Shown in pieces: positions 22,373 to 31,518 of a DNA stretch of 64,000 nt; the first letter of the stretch is position 1; every line of letters begins with the position of its first letter. The translations under genes and the position numbers were made by a program. Below the pieces are notes generated by a model. That model was not told the DNA's origin and did not search any database. It saw nothing but the letters and a program-made list of their open reading frames with translations. Source of the stretch: Denitromonas sp. (GTDB taxonomy: Bacteria > Pseudomonadota > Gammaproteobacteria > Burkholderiales > Rhodocyclaceae); assembly GCF_034676725.1 (NCBI RefSeq), contig NZ_JAUCBR010000004.1, positions 4,244,001-4,308,000 of the forward strand, given 5' to 3'.

Positions 22373-23512
22373 CTAACGCGCTTCCATCAGTTTGATGAAG
22401 CGGTCGAACAGATAGGCCACGTCGTGCGGGCCGGGGCTGGCTTCCGGGTGACCCTGGAAGCTGAAGGCCGGCGCATCGGTGCGTGCGATGCCCTGCAGGC
22501 TGCCGTCGAACAGCGACACATGGGTGGCGCGCAGGTTGCCCGGCAGGCTGTCGGCATCGACGGCAAAACCGTGGTTCTGGCTGGTGATCATCACCTGGCC
22601 GGAGTCGAGGTCCTTGACCGGGTGGTTGGCACCGTGGTGGCCGAACTTCATCTTGGCGGTCCGCCCGCCGGACGCGAGCGCGAGCAACTGGTGGCCGAGG
22701 CAGATACCGAAGGTCGGCACCCCCTTGTCCACGATGCTCTTGATGGCCGAGATGGCGTAGTCGCACGGCTCGGGGTCCCCCGGTCCGTTGGACAGGAAAA
22801 CACCGTCCGGATTCATGGCCAGCACATCGGCAGCTGGCGTCTGTGCCGGCACGACAGTGAGCCGGCAGCCGCGCGAGGCGAGCATGCGCAGGATGTTGCG
22901 CTTGACGCCAAAATCGTAGGCCACGACATGAAACTTCGGCGCCTCGACCGCGCCATAGCCCGACACCAGATCCCACTCGGTCTCGGTCCATTCCTGCGTC
23001 GTGGCGGCCGTCACCTCCTTGGCCAGATCCATGCCGGCCAGGCCGGGGAAGGCGCGCGCCGCGGCCAGCGCGGCCTCGACGTCGATCGCGCCGTCTTCAC
23101 CCGCGGTGACGATGCAACCGGCCTGGGCGCCCTTCTCGCGCAATACGCGGGTGAGGCGACGGGTGTCGATGTCGGCGATGGCAACCACGCCTTCGTCGCG
23201 CAGGTAGGCGTCGAGCGTCTTGCCCATGCGCCAGTTCGAGGCGCGCAGCGGCAGGTCACGAATGACCAGGCCGGCGGCGTGCACACGGCCCGATTCGACG
23301 TCTTCGGCATTCACACCGGTGTTGCCGATGTGCGGATAGGTCAGCGTCACGATCTGCCGTGAGTAGCTCGGATCGGTGAGGATCTCCTGATAGCCCGACA
23401 TGGCGGTATTGAATACGACCTCGCCCGTTGTCTGGCCGACCGCACCGATACCTTTGCCGCTGAAAACCGTCCCGTCGGCAAGGACGAGGATGGCGCGCGG
23501 AAATTGAGTCAC
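22373..23512 (-). CDS. carA: Carbamoyl-phosphate synthase, small (glutaminase) subunit
   Basis: 379 residues from GTG 23512, with AGGAG six bases upstream. N-terminal CarA-specific domain (LADGTVFSGKGIGA), then a class I glutamine amidotransferase domain with the nucleophile cysteine in GICLGHQLLAL and the catalytic His/Glu in GHPEASPGP. Supplies ammonia to CarB. 79 bases separate it from carB. Confidence 0.98.
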   Translation of the reverse strand: MTQFPRAILVLADGTVFSGKGIGAVGQTTGEVVFNTAMSGYQEILTDPSYSRQIVTLTYPHIGNTGVNAEDVESGRVHAAGLVIRDLPLRASNWRMGKTLDAYLRDEGVVAIADIDTRRLTRVLREKGAQAGCIVTAGEDGAIDVEAALAAARAFPGLAGMDLAKEVTAATTQEWTETEWDLVSGYGAVEAPKFHVVAYDFGVKRNILRMLASRGCRLTVVPAQTPAADVLAMNPDGVFLSNGPGDPEPCDYAISAIKSIVDKGVPTFGICLGHQLLALASGGRTAKMKFGHHGANHPVKDLDSGQVMITSQNHGFAVDADSLPGNLRATHVSLFDGSLQGIARTDAPAFSFQGHPEASPGPHDVAYLFDRFIKLMEAR

Positions 23513-23575
23513 GACGAAACTCCTGGTTCAACCGTTGATGGGATCTCAGCGCGACCCCGCGCTGCTCCACACGTG

Positions 23576-23608
23576 AAAAACGGGACAAGCCTGGCCGACC
23601 CATCCCGC
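23576..23608 (-). other. Leader stem-loop with T-run upstream of carA (possible attenuator)
   Basis: In the RNA sense a GCGGGA...TCCCG stem closes an imperfect GC-rich loop and is followed by five T (23576-23580). It lies between the proposed promoter and the carA start. It could end transcription early in response to a signal, but the stem is short and nothing else in the leader shows a sensing element. Confidence 0.4.
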
Positions 23609-23635
23609 TCAGCAATCAACAAGAAAATTCGCCGA

Positions 23636-23664
23636 ATTCTAGCGAAATTCGGCCCGCCCGGCAA
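23636..23664 (-). promoter_or_regulatory. Probable carAB promoter
   Basis: On the minus strand TTGCCG (23659-23664), a 17-base spacer and TAGAAT (23636-23641). Four and five of six consensus bases match. Transcription would begin near 23629 and leave a leader of about 115 bases before carA. Confidence 0.5.
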
Positions 23665-23754
23665 CGCGACACATGCGAAAGACCGGAAAATCGGCGCTTC
23701 CGGGTCGGCCCCACACACCGCAAACACGGCCGCACACCGCGCGCCGGCCCGCTC

Positions 23755-26313
23755 CTATCGCGCCAGCACCGACCGGCGCAAGGCGCTGCCCAGTTCGTTG
23801 AGTGCATCGAGCAATGCCGGCAAGGCCTTGCGCGCGCCGTCCAGATCGCCTTCGCGAGCGGCGTGCTCGACGGCCGCCGCGGCGTCCAGGGACGGCATGG
23901 CGTTGAATACCCCGACCGAGCCTTTGACGGTGTGCGCGATGGCCGCCAGCGCGCTCAGATCGCCGGCGCCTGCCGACGTCTTGAGTTTCTGGAGACTGGC
24001 CGAGAAGTCGTTGAAAAAGATATCCACGAGTTGCCTGAGCGCGGCATCGTCGCCGTCGAGCAGCTGGCGCGTCTGGTCCAGGTCCATCACGTTGCGTCCG
24101 TCGCTTCGGGTCGCCATGTCCAGCAAGGACATGTCCGGATCGACCGCATCGAGCCCACCGTCACCGGTGGTCCGCGCAATCGCCGCGAACAGGTCGGCGG
24201 GCTTGATCGGCTTGGTGACATAGTCGTCCATACCCGCCTCGAGGCAGCGCTCGCGGTCGCCAGCCATGGCGTGGGCGGTCATGGCGATGATCGGCATCGC
24301 CTTCCATTGCCCGGCCATTGCCCAGCTGCGGCGCGCCTCGCGGGCGCGGATCGCCTGCGTGGCCTCGATCCCCCCCATCACCGGCATCTGCACATCCATC
24401 AGCACCAGATCGAACTGGCGCTGTTCGAGTTGCTCGATGGCCTCCTGACCATTGCCCGCCACCACCACCCGGTGCCCGGCCTTCTCCAGCATCTTGGTCG
24501 CCACCGCCTGGTTGACCGGGTTGTCTTCCACCAGCAAGATGTCGCGGCTGTCGTCGCGGCCATGGCTGAGCTGGGTCAGCGTCAGCTCGGGATCGAACTC
24601 GAACAACGCGTCATCCACCGCGCCCTGGCCCGCCAGCGCCGACGCCAGCACCTCGTGCACCTCGTCGGTCGAAAAAGGCTTGACCAGGCGTGAGCTCAGG
24701 CCAAGCTCCTTGCAGCGCGCCAGATCGTGGCGCTGGGTATGCGTGGTGAGCATCATCACGATGCGGTCGAGCCAGGCAGTTTCACCCTTCATCCGCTCGG
24801 CCAGCGCAAAGCCTCCTGGCGCCGCCATGCCGGCATCGATCATCACGAAATCGAACGGCACCCCCGACTCGGCCGCCTTCTGCAGTTCGGCGGCCATGGC
24901 CTCGCCATCGCCGACCACCACACCACGCGCCCCCCATTGGGCGACCACGCGACCGAGCATCTGGCCGGCAAACGCATTGCGGTCGGCAATCAGCACGCGG
25001 CGCCCGCGCAGCAGGCGGCCATCGGGCGCGGTGGCGGCAGCGACTTCGGGCAAGCACATGGTGAAGCGGAACTCGCTGCCCTCGCCCTCCACGCTCTGCG
25101 CGCTCAGCTCGCCCCCCATCAGGGCGACCAGGCGCTGGCAGATGGCCAGGCCGAGCCCGGTGCCTCCGAACTTCCGCGTGGTCGAGCTATCCGCCTGCGA
25201 GAACGCCTCGAAGATGGAGGTCAGTTTGTTGGCGGGAATACCGATCCCCGAATCCTTGACCGTCACCGCCAGCATCGCGCCGGCGCGGGAGACATGGATC
25301 TGCACCTGGCCACGGGGCGTGAACTTGAGCGCGTTGCCAACCAGATTGAGGAGAATCTGCCGAATCCGGCCGGGGTCGCCCTTGAGCACGGCGGGCACCG
25401 CCGGGTCAACTTCGTAGATCAGCTCGAGCCCCTGCTGGTGCGCCCGCAGCGCGAGCGTCTTGGCGGTGTCCGAGACCACCGAGCGAATCGAGAACTCGAT
25501 CGCCTCCAGGCCCATCTTGCCGGCCTCGATCTTCGAGAAGTCGAGAATATCGTTCAGGATGGTGAGCAAGGCGTCGCCCGAGGCCTTGACGTTGTTCAGG
25601 TACTCGCGCTGCTCGCTGTCGAGAGGCGTGTCGAGCGCCAGTTCGGTCATGCCGATGATGCCGTTCATCGGCGTGCGGATCTCATGGCTCATGTTGGCCA
25701 GGAACTCGCTCTTGGCGCGATTGGCCCCTTCGGCCGCGTCGCGCGCTTCGCGCAAGGCCTGCTCGTCGATGCGCTCCTGCGTCACGTCGCGATAGGTGCC
25801 CAGCATGCGCCGCCAGCGGCCATCCTCGCCACGGTCATAGGCTCGCCCGCGCGCCTGCACCCAGCGCCAGCTGCCATCGCCGGCCTGCGCCCGGAAAGCC
25901 ACGTTGAAGTAGCGCTCGCTGCCGCAAAGATGGGCGCGCAGCGCGTCCTTGAAGGTGGCGACATCGTCGGGGTTCATGCGCGCATGGAGCGCCTCGAACT
26001 CGCCGTTCGCCACATCCTCCGGCAGGCCCAGCATGTATTGCCAGTTGGCGTCGACATCGACCCGGTCGGTTTGCAGATCCCATTCCCACAAACCCATGTC
26101 GGTATGGCGCAGCGCCAGCGCCAGTCGTTCCTCGGCGGCGGCCAGGCGCCCGCTGGCTTCGGTGCAGTTGCGCTCGCAGGCACGCATGAACGCTGCCAGA
26201 CGCGCCAGCTGTTCGCCGGCAAATCCCTGCCGGCTCAGGCAGGCCTCGACGGTCTCTCCCGAACGCAGGGAAAAATGTTCTTCAAGAAGCGCCAGAAAAG
26301 CAGGATGCGTCAC
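23755..26313 (-). CDS. Hybrid sensor histidine kinase (PAS-HisKA-HATPase-REC-REC-Hpt)
   Basis: 852 residues from GTG 26313; no membrane helix, so cytoplasmic. Domains: PAS with PAC (about 62-185), dimerisation/phosphoacceptor NMSHEIRTPMNG with His210, catalytic ATPase (DSGIGIP, GGTGLGLAI), a first receiver (about 445-560) with a poorly conserved acidic pocket, a second, canonical receiver (LLVEDNPVNQ, VLMDVQMPVMGG), and a C-terminal phosphotransfer domain with IAHTVKGSVG. BarA/ArcB-like tripartite phosphorelay. No partner regulator is adjacent. It lies between carA and dapB, genes that are often neighbours, which suggests insertion. Confidence 0.93.
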   Translation of the reverse strand: MTHPAFLALLEEHFSLRSGETVEACLSRQGFAGEQLARLAAFMRACERNCTEASGRLAAAEERLALALRHTDMGLWEWDLQTDRVDVDANWQYMLGLPEDVANGEFEALHARMNPDDVATFKDALRAHLCGSERYFNVAFRAQAGDGSWRWVQARGRAYDRGEDGRWRRMLGTYRDVTQERIDEQALREARDAAEGANRAKSEFLANMSHEIRTPMNGIIGMTELALDTPLDSEQREYLNNVKASGDALLTILNDILDFSKIEAGKMGLEAIEFSIRSVVSDTAKTLALRAHQQGLELIYEVDPAVPAVLKGDPGRIRQILLNLVGNALKFTPRGQVQIHVSRAGAMLAVTVKDSGIGIPANKLTSIFEAFSQADSSTTRKFGGTGLGLAICQRLVALMGGELSAQSVEGEGSEFRFTMCLPEVAAATAPDGRLLRGRRVLIADRNAFAGQMLGRVVAQWGARGVVVGDGEAMAAELQKAAESGVPFDFVMIDAGMAAPGGFALAERMKGETAWLDRIVMMLTTHTQRHDLARCKELGLSSRLVKPFSTDEVHEVLASALAGQGAVDDALFEFDPELTLTQLSHGRDDSRDILLVEDNPVNQAVATKMLEKAGHRVVVAGNGQEAIEQLEQRQFDLVLMDVQMPVMGGIEATQAIRAREARRSWAMAGQWKAMPIIAMTAHAMAGDRERCLEAGMDDYVTKPIKPADLFAAIARTTGDGGLDAVDPDMSLLDMATRSDGRNVMDLDQTRQLLDGDDAALRQLVDIFFNDFSASLQKLKTSAGAGDLSALAAIAHTVKGSVGVFNAMPSLDAAAAVEHAAREGDLDGARKALPALLDALNELGSALRRSVLAR

Positions 26314-26426
26314 TTGGGCGGGATTCCAGATCGCGGTCTATCGGCCCGCTCAGCAACACAGGCCACCACTGGCGCTATCGGCGCAGGCCGGCGAATCTTG
26401 AACCCGATCCGCCGTACAACCGTCGC

Positions 26427-27242
26427 TCAGCGCAGGCCAAGGACGTCCTGCATGTCGAACAGCCCTTGCCGGCGCCCGGCGAGGAACCGCGCACCGCGCA
26501 ACGCCCCCAGCGCGTACGGCATGCGACTGCCCGATTTGTGGGTAATCTCGATCCGCTCGCCGATACCTGCGAACAGCACCGTGTGGTCGCCCACGACGTC
26601 GCCACCGCGGATGGTCGAGAAGCCGATGGTTTCGTCCTTGCGCTTGCCGGTGACGCCCTCGCGGCCGTATATGGCGCATTGCTCGAGATCACGCCCCAGT
26701 TCGCTGGCGACGATCTCGCCCATGCGCAGGGCGGTGCCCGACGGCGCATCGACTTTCAGCCGGTGGTGCGCCTCGATCACTTCGATGTCGTAGCCCTGGT
26801 CGAGGATCCGTGCTGCCACTTCGAGCAACTTGAACACCGCATTGACCCCCACCGCCATGTTGGGCGCAAACACCACCGGAATGGTTTCCGCGGCGCGCTG
26901 GATCTCGCGCTTCTGGTCGGCATTGAAACCGGTGGTGCCGATCACCATGGCCTTGCCATGCTGGCGGGCCAGCTCGAGGTGGGCGAGCGAGCCTTCGGGC
27001 AGGGTAAAGTCGATGACGCAATCGGCCGCCGCGATCGCTGCGCCGGCATCGTCGGTGATGCGCACGCCGCAAGGCTGGGCCACCAGCTCGCCAGCGTCGC
27101 GCCCGATGAAGGGGCTGCCCGCCCGGTCGAACACCGCGGCCAGGACCAGATCGTCGGCCTGCTGGACCGCTTCGATCAGCATCCGCCCCATGCGGCCGCT
27201 GCCACCGGCAACGGCGACCTTGATGGCTTTTTCCGCGCTCAC
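26427..27242 (-). CDS. dapB: 4-Hydroxy-tetrahydrodipicolinate reductase
   Basis: 271 residues from GTG 27242. Second committed step of lysine/diaminopimelate synthesis. N-terminal nucleotide-binding GGSGRMGRMLIEAV, the TTGFNADQ segment, and the catalytic EAHHRLKVDAPSGTA with the His and Lys that act on the substrate. Overlaps the end of bamE by four bases. Confidence 0.97.
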   Translation of the reverse strand: MSAEKAIKVAVAGGSGRMGRMLIEAVQQADDLVLAAVFDRAGSPFIGRDAGELVAQPCGVRITDDAGAAIAAADCVIDFTLPEGSLAHLELARQHGKAMVIGTTGFNADQKREIQRAAETIPVVFAPNMAVGVNAVFKLLEVAARILDQGYDIEVIEAHHRLKVDAPSGTALRMGEIVASELGRDLEQCAIYGREGVTGKRKDETIGFSTIRGGDVVGDHTVLFAGIGERIEITHKSGSRMPYALGALRGARFLAGRRQGLFDMQDVLGLR

Positions 27243-27685
27243 TGCTTTGCCTCCCCGGACGATGCAGCGGCCGCATCCGGCGTGGCTTCGGGGCCGCTCA
27301 GCACCACGCTGCGGATCCGGTTCTCGGCCACGGCGGGCTTGGCATCCGGATCGCCGGCCACGACATCGCCCTCGACCCGCGCGAGCTGGTCCCCGTCAAA
27401 GTACAGCGTCAGCACGCGCTGTTCCGGCTCGCCCTTGCCTGGCGCGAAACGGTACACATAGTCCCAGCGATCGGCGTGAAAGGCATCGGTGAGCAGCGGT
27501 GTGCCCAGCGCAAAGCGCACCTGATCGCGGGTCATGCCCTTTTTCAGGTTCGACACCATCTCCTGAGTCACGTAGTTCCCCTGGCGCACGTCGATGCGAT
27601 ATGGGCGGAGATAGTCCGTCACGCTGCAGCCAGCGATCAACAGCGCGGCCGCCATGGCGGTCATCAATTTGGTTTTGGAGTGCAT
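27239..27685 (-). CDS. bamE: Outer-membrane assembly lipoprotein BamE (SmpA/OmlA)
   Basis: 148 residues. Lipoprotein signal with lipobox LIAGC (Cys20), then the BamE fold: QGNYVTQEMVSNLKKGMTRDQVRFALGTPLL, with the conserved VRFALGTP turn and WDYVYRF. Accessory subunit of the BAM beta-barrel assembly machine. The C-terminal Ala/Glu-rich tail is longer than in E. coli. bamE divergent to fur is a well-known proteobacterial arrangement. Confidence 0.94.
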   Translation of the reverse strand: MHSKTKLMTAMAAALLIAGCSVTDYLRPYRIDVRQGNYVTQEMVSNLKKGMTRDQVRFALGTPLLTDAFHADRWDYVYRFAPGKGEPEQRVLTLYFDGDQLARVEGDVVAGDPDAKPAVAENRIRSVVLSGPEATPDAAAASSGEAKQ

Positions 27686-27721
27686 TGTCGGCTCAAGGGA
27701 CGGCGTGGAATCACGCCCGAA

Positions 27722-27750
27722 TTCTCAGGAAAAGGCAAAAAATATATCAT
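27722..27750 (+). promoter_or_regulatory. Probable fur promoter
   Basis: TTCTCA (27722-27727), 17 bases, TATCAT (27745-27750) within an unusually AT-rich stretch between the divergent bamE and fur genes, about 54 bases before the fur ATG. A clear Fur box was not found. Confidence 0.45.
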
Positions 27751-27803
27751 ACTGTCTCGCCCAACTTTCCGTGTTCCCCAACATCCAGCGGGCCGACACC
27801 GAC

Positions 27804-28247
27804 ATGCCATCAAATACGCAAAGCCTCAAGAGCATGGGTCTGAAAGCCACCTTCCCGCGGCTGAAGATCCTCGAACTGTTCCAACACACCGACCAGCGCC
27901 ACCTGACGGCCGAGGACGTGTATCGCCTGTTGATGAACGACGACATGGACATTGGCCTGGCCACCGTCTATCGCGTGCTGACCCAGTTCGAACAGGCCGG
28001 CCTGCTCGAGCGTCATCACTTCGAGTCGGGCAAGGCGGTCTTCGAACTCAACGAAGGCGCCCATCACGACCATCTGGTGTGCCTCGAATGCGGTGCGGTG
28101 GAAGAGTTCTTTGACCCCGAGATCGAAAAACGCCAGCTCGCCATTGCCAAGGAGCGCGGCTTTGCGGTCAAGGAGCACGCCTTGTACCTCTACGTCGAGT
28201 GCCTGCGCAAGGACTGCGCCAACCGCAACAGCAACGACGACAAGTAA
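27804..28247 (+). CDS. fur: Ferric uptake regulator Fur
   Basis: 147 residues. Winged-helix DNA-binding half (LKATFPRLKILELFQ, IGLATVYRVLTQFEQAGL) and metal-binding dimerisation half with EGAHHDHLVCLECG and a C-terminal CLRKDC pair for structural zinc. Represses iron-uptake genes when bound to Fe2+. ATG 27804 fits the family N-terminus; upstream in-frame sequence is not Fur-like. Followed nine bases later by a GDT1-family gene. Confidence 0.97.
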   Translation: MPSNTQSLKSMGLKATFPRLKILELFQHTDQRHLTAEDVYRLLMNDDMDIGLATVYRVLTQFEQAGLLERHHFESGKAVFELNEGAHHDHLVCLECGAVEEFFDPEIEKRQLAIAKERGFAVKEHALYLYVECLRKDCANRNSNDDK

Positions 28248-28255
28248 GCCACGCC

Positions 28256-28819
28256 TTGGAAACCTTCCTGACGGCGACCGCCCTGGTCGCCGTCGCCGAA
28301 ATCGGCGACAAGACCCAGCTGCTGTCCTTCATGCTGGCCGCGCGCCTGAAGCATCGCGCCGCCATCATCTGGGGGATTTTCATCGCCACCCTGCTCAACC
28401 ACGCGCTGGCCGCCGCGGCCGGGGCGTGGGTGGCGCAGTGGCTGCCCGGCGACTGGCTCAAATGGACGCTGGCCGGCAGCTTTCTCGCCTTCGGCCTGTG
28501 GGCGCTGCGCCCCGACACCCTCGATGAGGACACGGCCACCCCACCGGCACAGACGGCCTGGCGCATCTTCCTGATTGCGCTGGTGGCCTTCTTCCTGGCC
28601 GAGATCGGCGACAAGACCCAGTTCGCCACCGTGGCCCTGGGCGCACGCTTTGACGCGCTGAGCTGGGTGGTGGTCGGCACCACGCTGGGGATGATGATCG
28701 CCAACGTGCCCGCAGTGATGGTCGGCGAACGGCTGGCCGAGCGCCTGCCCGGTCACATCATGCGCCGGGTTGCCGCGGCCGGCTTCATCCTCACCGCGGC
28801 CATCACCGCCATCAACTGA
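28256..28819 (+). CDS. GDT1/UPF0016 family cation transporter (probable Mn2+ exporter)
   Basis: 187 residues from a TTG at 28256, the only sensible start after the fur stop. Six membrane helices in two homologous halves, each with the family signature: EIGDKTQLLSF and EIGDKTQFATV. Relatives in bacteria (MneA) export Mn2+; eukaryotic TMEM165 moves Ca2+/Mn2+. Placement directly after fur suggests a link between iron and manganese homeostasis (inference). Ends one base before the convergent recN stop. Confidence 0.88.
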   Translation: METFLTATALVAVAEIGDKTQLLSFMLAARLKHRAAIIWGIFIATLLNHALAAAAGAWVAQWLPGDWLKWTLAGSFLAFGLWALRPDTLDEDTATPPAQTAWRIFLIALVAFFLAEIGDKTQFATVALGARFDALSWVVVGTTLGMMIANVPAVMVGERLAERLPGHIMRRVAAAGFILTAAITAIN

Positions 28820-28820
28820 C

Positions 28821-30489
28821 TCAGCCGGCAGGCGCCAGCCCGAGAATTTCGGTGGCGTGCTGGCGGGTAGTCTCGGTGATGTTCACGCCGCCGAGCATGC
28901 GCGCGATTTCGTCGATCCGGGCCGCGTCATCGAGCACCGTCACCGTACTCAGGGTCTCGCCATCGCGCTGGGTCTTGGCGATGGACCACTGCCAGTTGGC
29001 CTGGGCGGCCACCTGCGGCAAGTGGGTCACGCACATGACCTGGCGCTGTTCGCCCAGCTCGCGCAGCATGCGGCCGACGATCTCGGCCACACGGCCGCCA
29101 ATGCCGACATCGACCTCGTCGAAGATCATGGTCGGCGTCGCCGCGGCCCGGCTGGTGATTACCTGAATCGCCAGGCCGATGCGCGACAGCTCGCCCCCCG
29201 AGGCCACCTTGGCCAGCGGCCGCAGCGGCTGGCTGGGGTTGGCGGCTACCTGGAACTCCACGGTTTCGTTGCCATGGGCGCTGCCCTCGGGCTCGGCCAC
29301 CAGTGCAATCTCGAACTGGCCGCCGGCCATGGCCAGCGTCTGCATCGCGGCCGTCACCTGCGCCGACAAGGCGGTCGCGACCGGTGCCCGCGCCGCGCTC
29401 AGCCGCGCAGCCACCTCGGCATAGGCACGCTGTGCGGCGGCGGCTTTTTCCTGCAGGGCGGCCGGGTCCGCCTCCGACACCAGCACCTCGAGCCGGGCCC
29501 GGCGTTCGGCCAGCACGTCGGCCAGCGCCTCGGGGCTGACCCGGTGCTTGCGCGCCATGTCGGTGACTGCGGCAATACGTGCCTCGACTTCGGCCAGTCG
29601 CTCGGGATCGGCCTCGACCCGGTCGCGGTAGCGGCGCAGGCCGTGCACCGCCTCGTCGGCCTGGATCGCCGCGCTGTTGAGCAACTCGTGAAAGGCCTGC
29701 AGCTCGGGGTCGATGCTGCCCAGCTCGGCCAGCCGGTTGGCCAGACGCTCGAGCTCGCCCACCAGGGGCAGCTCGCCTTCATCCAGCACATCGACGGCAA
29801 GTGACACGCCCTCGAGCAACCCCGTGGCATGGCCGAGGCGGCTGTGCTCGGCCTCCAGCTCACGCCAGGCGTCGACATCGAAATCGAGCGCATCGAGCTC
29901 CTTGACCTGCCATTCGAGCAGCTCGCGCTCCTGCGCCACGCCAGCGGCATCGGCCTCGGCCCGCTGGCAGGCCTGGCGCGCCTTCTGCCACTGTTGCCAG
30001 GCCGCCGCAACCTCCTTTGCCAGGGCGTTCAGGCCGGCGTAGGTGTCGAGCAGCGTGCGCTGCGCATCACCACGCAACAGCGCGTGATGCGCATGCTGGC
30101 CATGGATGTCGGCGAGCCAGCCGCCGACCTCGCGCAATTGCGCCAGGGTCACGCTGACGCCGTTGATCCAGGCGCGCGAGCGGCCGGACTGGTTCGACCA
30201 CCCGGCGCAGCAGCAGCACGCCGTCGTCGGCGTCGATGGCTTGTTCGTCGAGCCACTGCGCAAGGTCGTCGGCCTCGGGCAGATCGAACTCGGCGCTCAT
30301 CTCGGCGCGGGCCTGCCCGGTGCGCACCACGCCGCTCTCGGCACGATCGCCCATGACCAGGCCGAGCGCGTCGAGCAGGATCGACTTGCCGGCACCGGTC
30401 TCGCCGGTAAGCGCGCCAAAGCCGCTGGCGAAATTCAGCTCCAGCTCATCGACAATGACGAAATCGCGAATGTGAAGACGACGCAACAT
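28821..30489 (-). pseudogene. recN: DNA repair protein RecN, split by an apparent +1 frameshift
   Basis: SMC-like ATPase for double-strand-break repair. The first 100 residues read from ATG 30489 (MLRRLHIRDFVIVDELEL, Walker A TGETGAGKS) to LLLRRVV. The protein then continues one frame over (SGRSRAWINGVSVTLAQL, DIHGQHAHHALL) through a long coiled coil to the signature and Walker B (GGELSRIGLAIQV, TMIFDEVDVGIGG). Removing one base in GTTCGAC (30192-30198, plus strand) gives a 555-residue protein; E. coli RecN has 553. Both halves are well conserved, so the break is more likely sequence error than decay. Confidence 0.92.
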
Positions 30490-30517
30490 GGTAGGACCGT
30501 GAGGGACGAAGGCAGGA

Positions 30518-31402
30518 TCAGGGAGTGCGCGGAGACGCGCTCCAGTGGAGCTTCTCGCGCAACATGGCGAAATAGCTGTAGCCCGGCGGGTGGATCAGCC
30601 GGATATGGTGCGGTGAGCGGGTGATGCGGATGGCGTCGCCGGCACGCGCATCGAAACGTTCCTGGCCATCGAAGTGCACCCGCGCATCGTGCGGTGCGAG
30701 CAGGACGATATCGATGGTGCAGCTGTCGGGCAGCGTGATCGGCCGCGCTGTGAGCGTGTGCGGACACAGCGGCACCAGCGCAATGCCGACCACGTCCGGG
30801 TGCAGGATCGGGCCGTTGGCTGACAGCGCGTAGGCGGTCGAGCCGGTGGGCGTGGAGACAATCATGCCGTCCGAGCGCTGGGTGTAGACAAATTCATTGT
30901 CGATGCGCACGTCGAACTCGATCATCCGCCCGATATCGCCCTTGTTGACCACCACGTCGTTGAGTGCGACGGTGTGGAAAACACTGCGCTCGCCGCGCTG
31001 GACCACCACATCGAGCATGAAGCGCGGCGCCTCGACGCCCTCGCCCTCGAGAATGGCACCGAGGCCGGTTTCCATCTTGTCGCGCGCGATGTCGGTCAGG
31101 AAGCCGAGCCGGCCCTCATTGACGCCCACCAGCGGCACACCGTATTCGGCCAGCCGCCGCGCGGCGTTGAGCATGGTCCCGTCGCCTCCGAGCACGACGG
31201 CCAGATCAGCGCCGGCACCGATCTCGTCATAGGTGGCCACGGCAAAACCCGACCCCAGACGGGTGGAACTCGCCGTGCCCTGCTCGATCAATACATGCAG
31301 CCCGCGCTCGCGCAGGAAACCGCCAATCTGCAGCACGGCGGCCGCCACGTCAGGGCTTTGGTATTTGCCGATCAGAGCGACCGTCTTGAAATCAGGTTTC
31401 AT
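30518..31402 (-). CDS. nadK: NAD kinase
   Basis: 294 residues. Phosphorylates NAD to NADP. Seen: the GGDGT nucleotide motif (VVLGGDGTMLNAAR), NEGRLGFLTDI, and the substrate loop SGTAYALSANGPI-like segment (TPTGSTAYALSANGPI). ATG 31402 (MKPDFKTVALIGKY) matches family starts. nadK next to recN and divergent from hrcA is a common beta/gammaproteobacterial arrangement. Confidence 0.97.
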   Translation of the reverse strand: MKPDFKTVALIGKYQSPDVAAAVLQIGGFLRERGLHVLIEQGTASSTRLGSGFAVATYDEIGAGADLAVVLGGDGTMLNAARRLAEYGVPLVGVNEGRLGFLTDIARDKMETGLGAILEGEGVEAPRFMLDVVVQRGERSVFHTVALNDVVVNKGDIGRMIEFDVRIDNEFVYTQRSDGMIVSTPTGSTAYALSANGPILHPDVVGIALVPLCPHTLTARPITLPDSCTIDIVLLAPHDARVHFDGQERFDARAGDAIRITRSPHHIRLIHPPGYSYFAMLREKLHWSASPRTP

Positions 31403-31518
31403 AGGGCAAAGATTAAACCATAAGAATCCGGGCGATTCGATGGCACACACGGCGCCCCGCCCTATGCACGCGTGGCAGACTTACTTAGAATCCATGGCCG
31501 ATGCGGACAACGGACACT

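Noticed and set aside
26314..26426. Small gene between dapB and the histidine kinase
   Set aside because: Only short frames without RBS or conserved sequence; treated as spacer.
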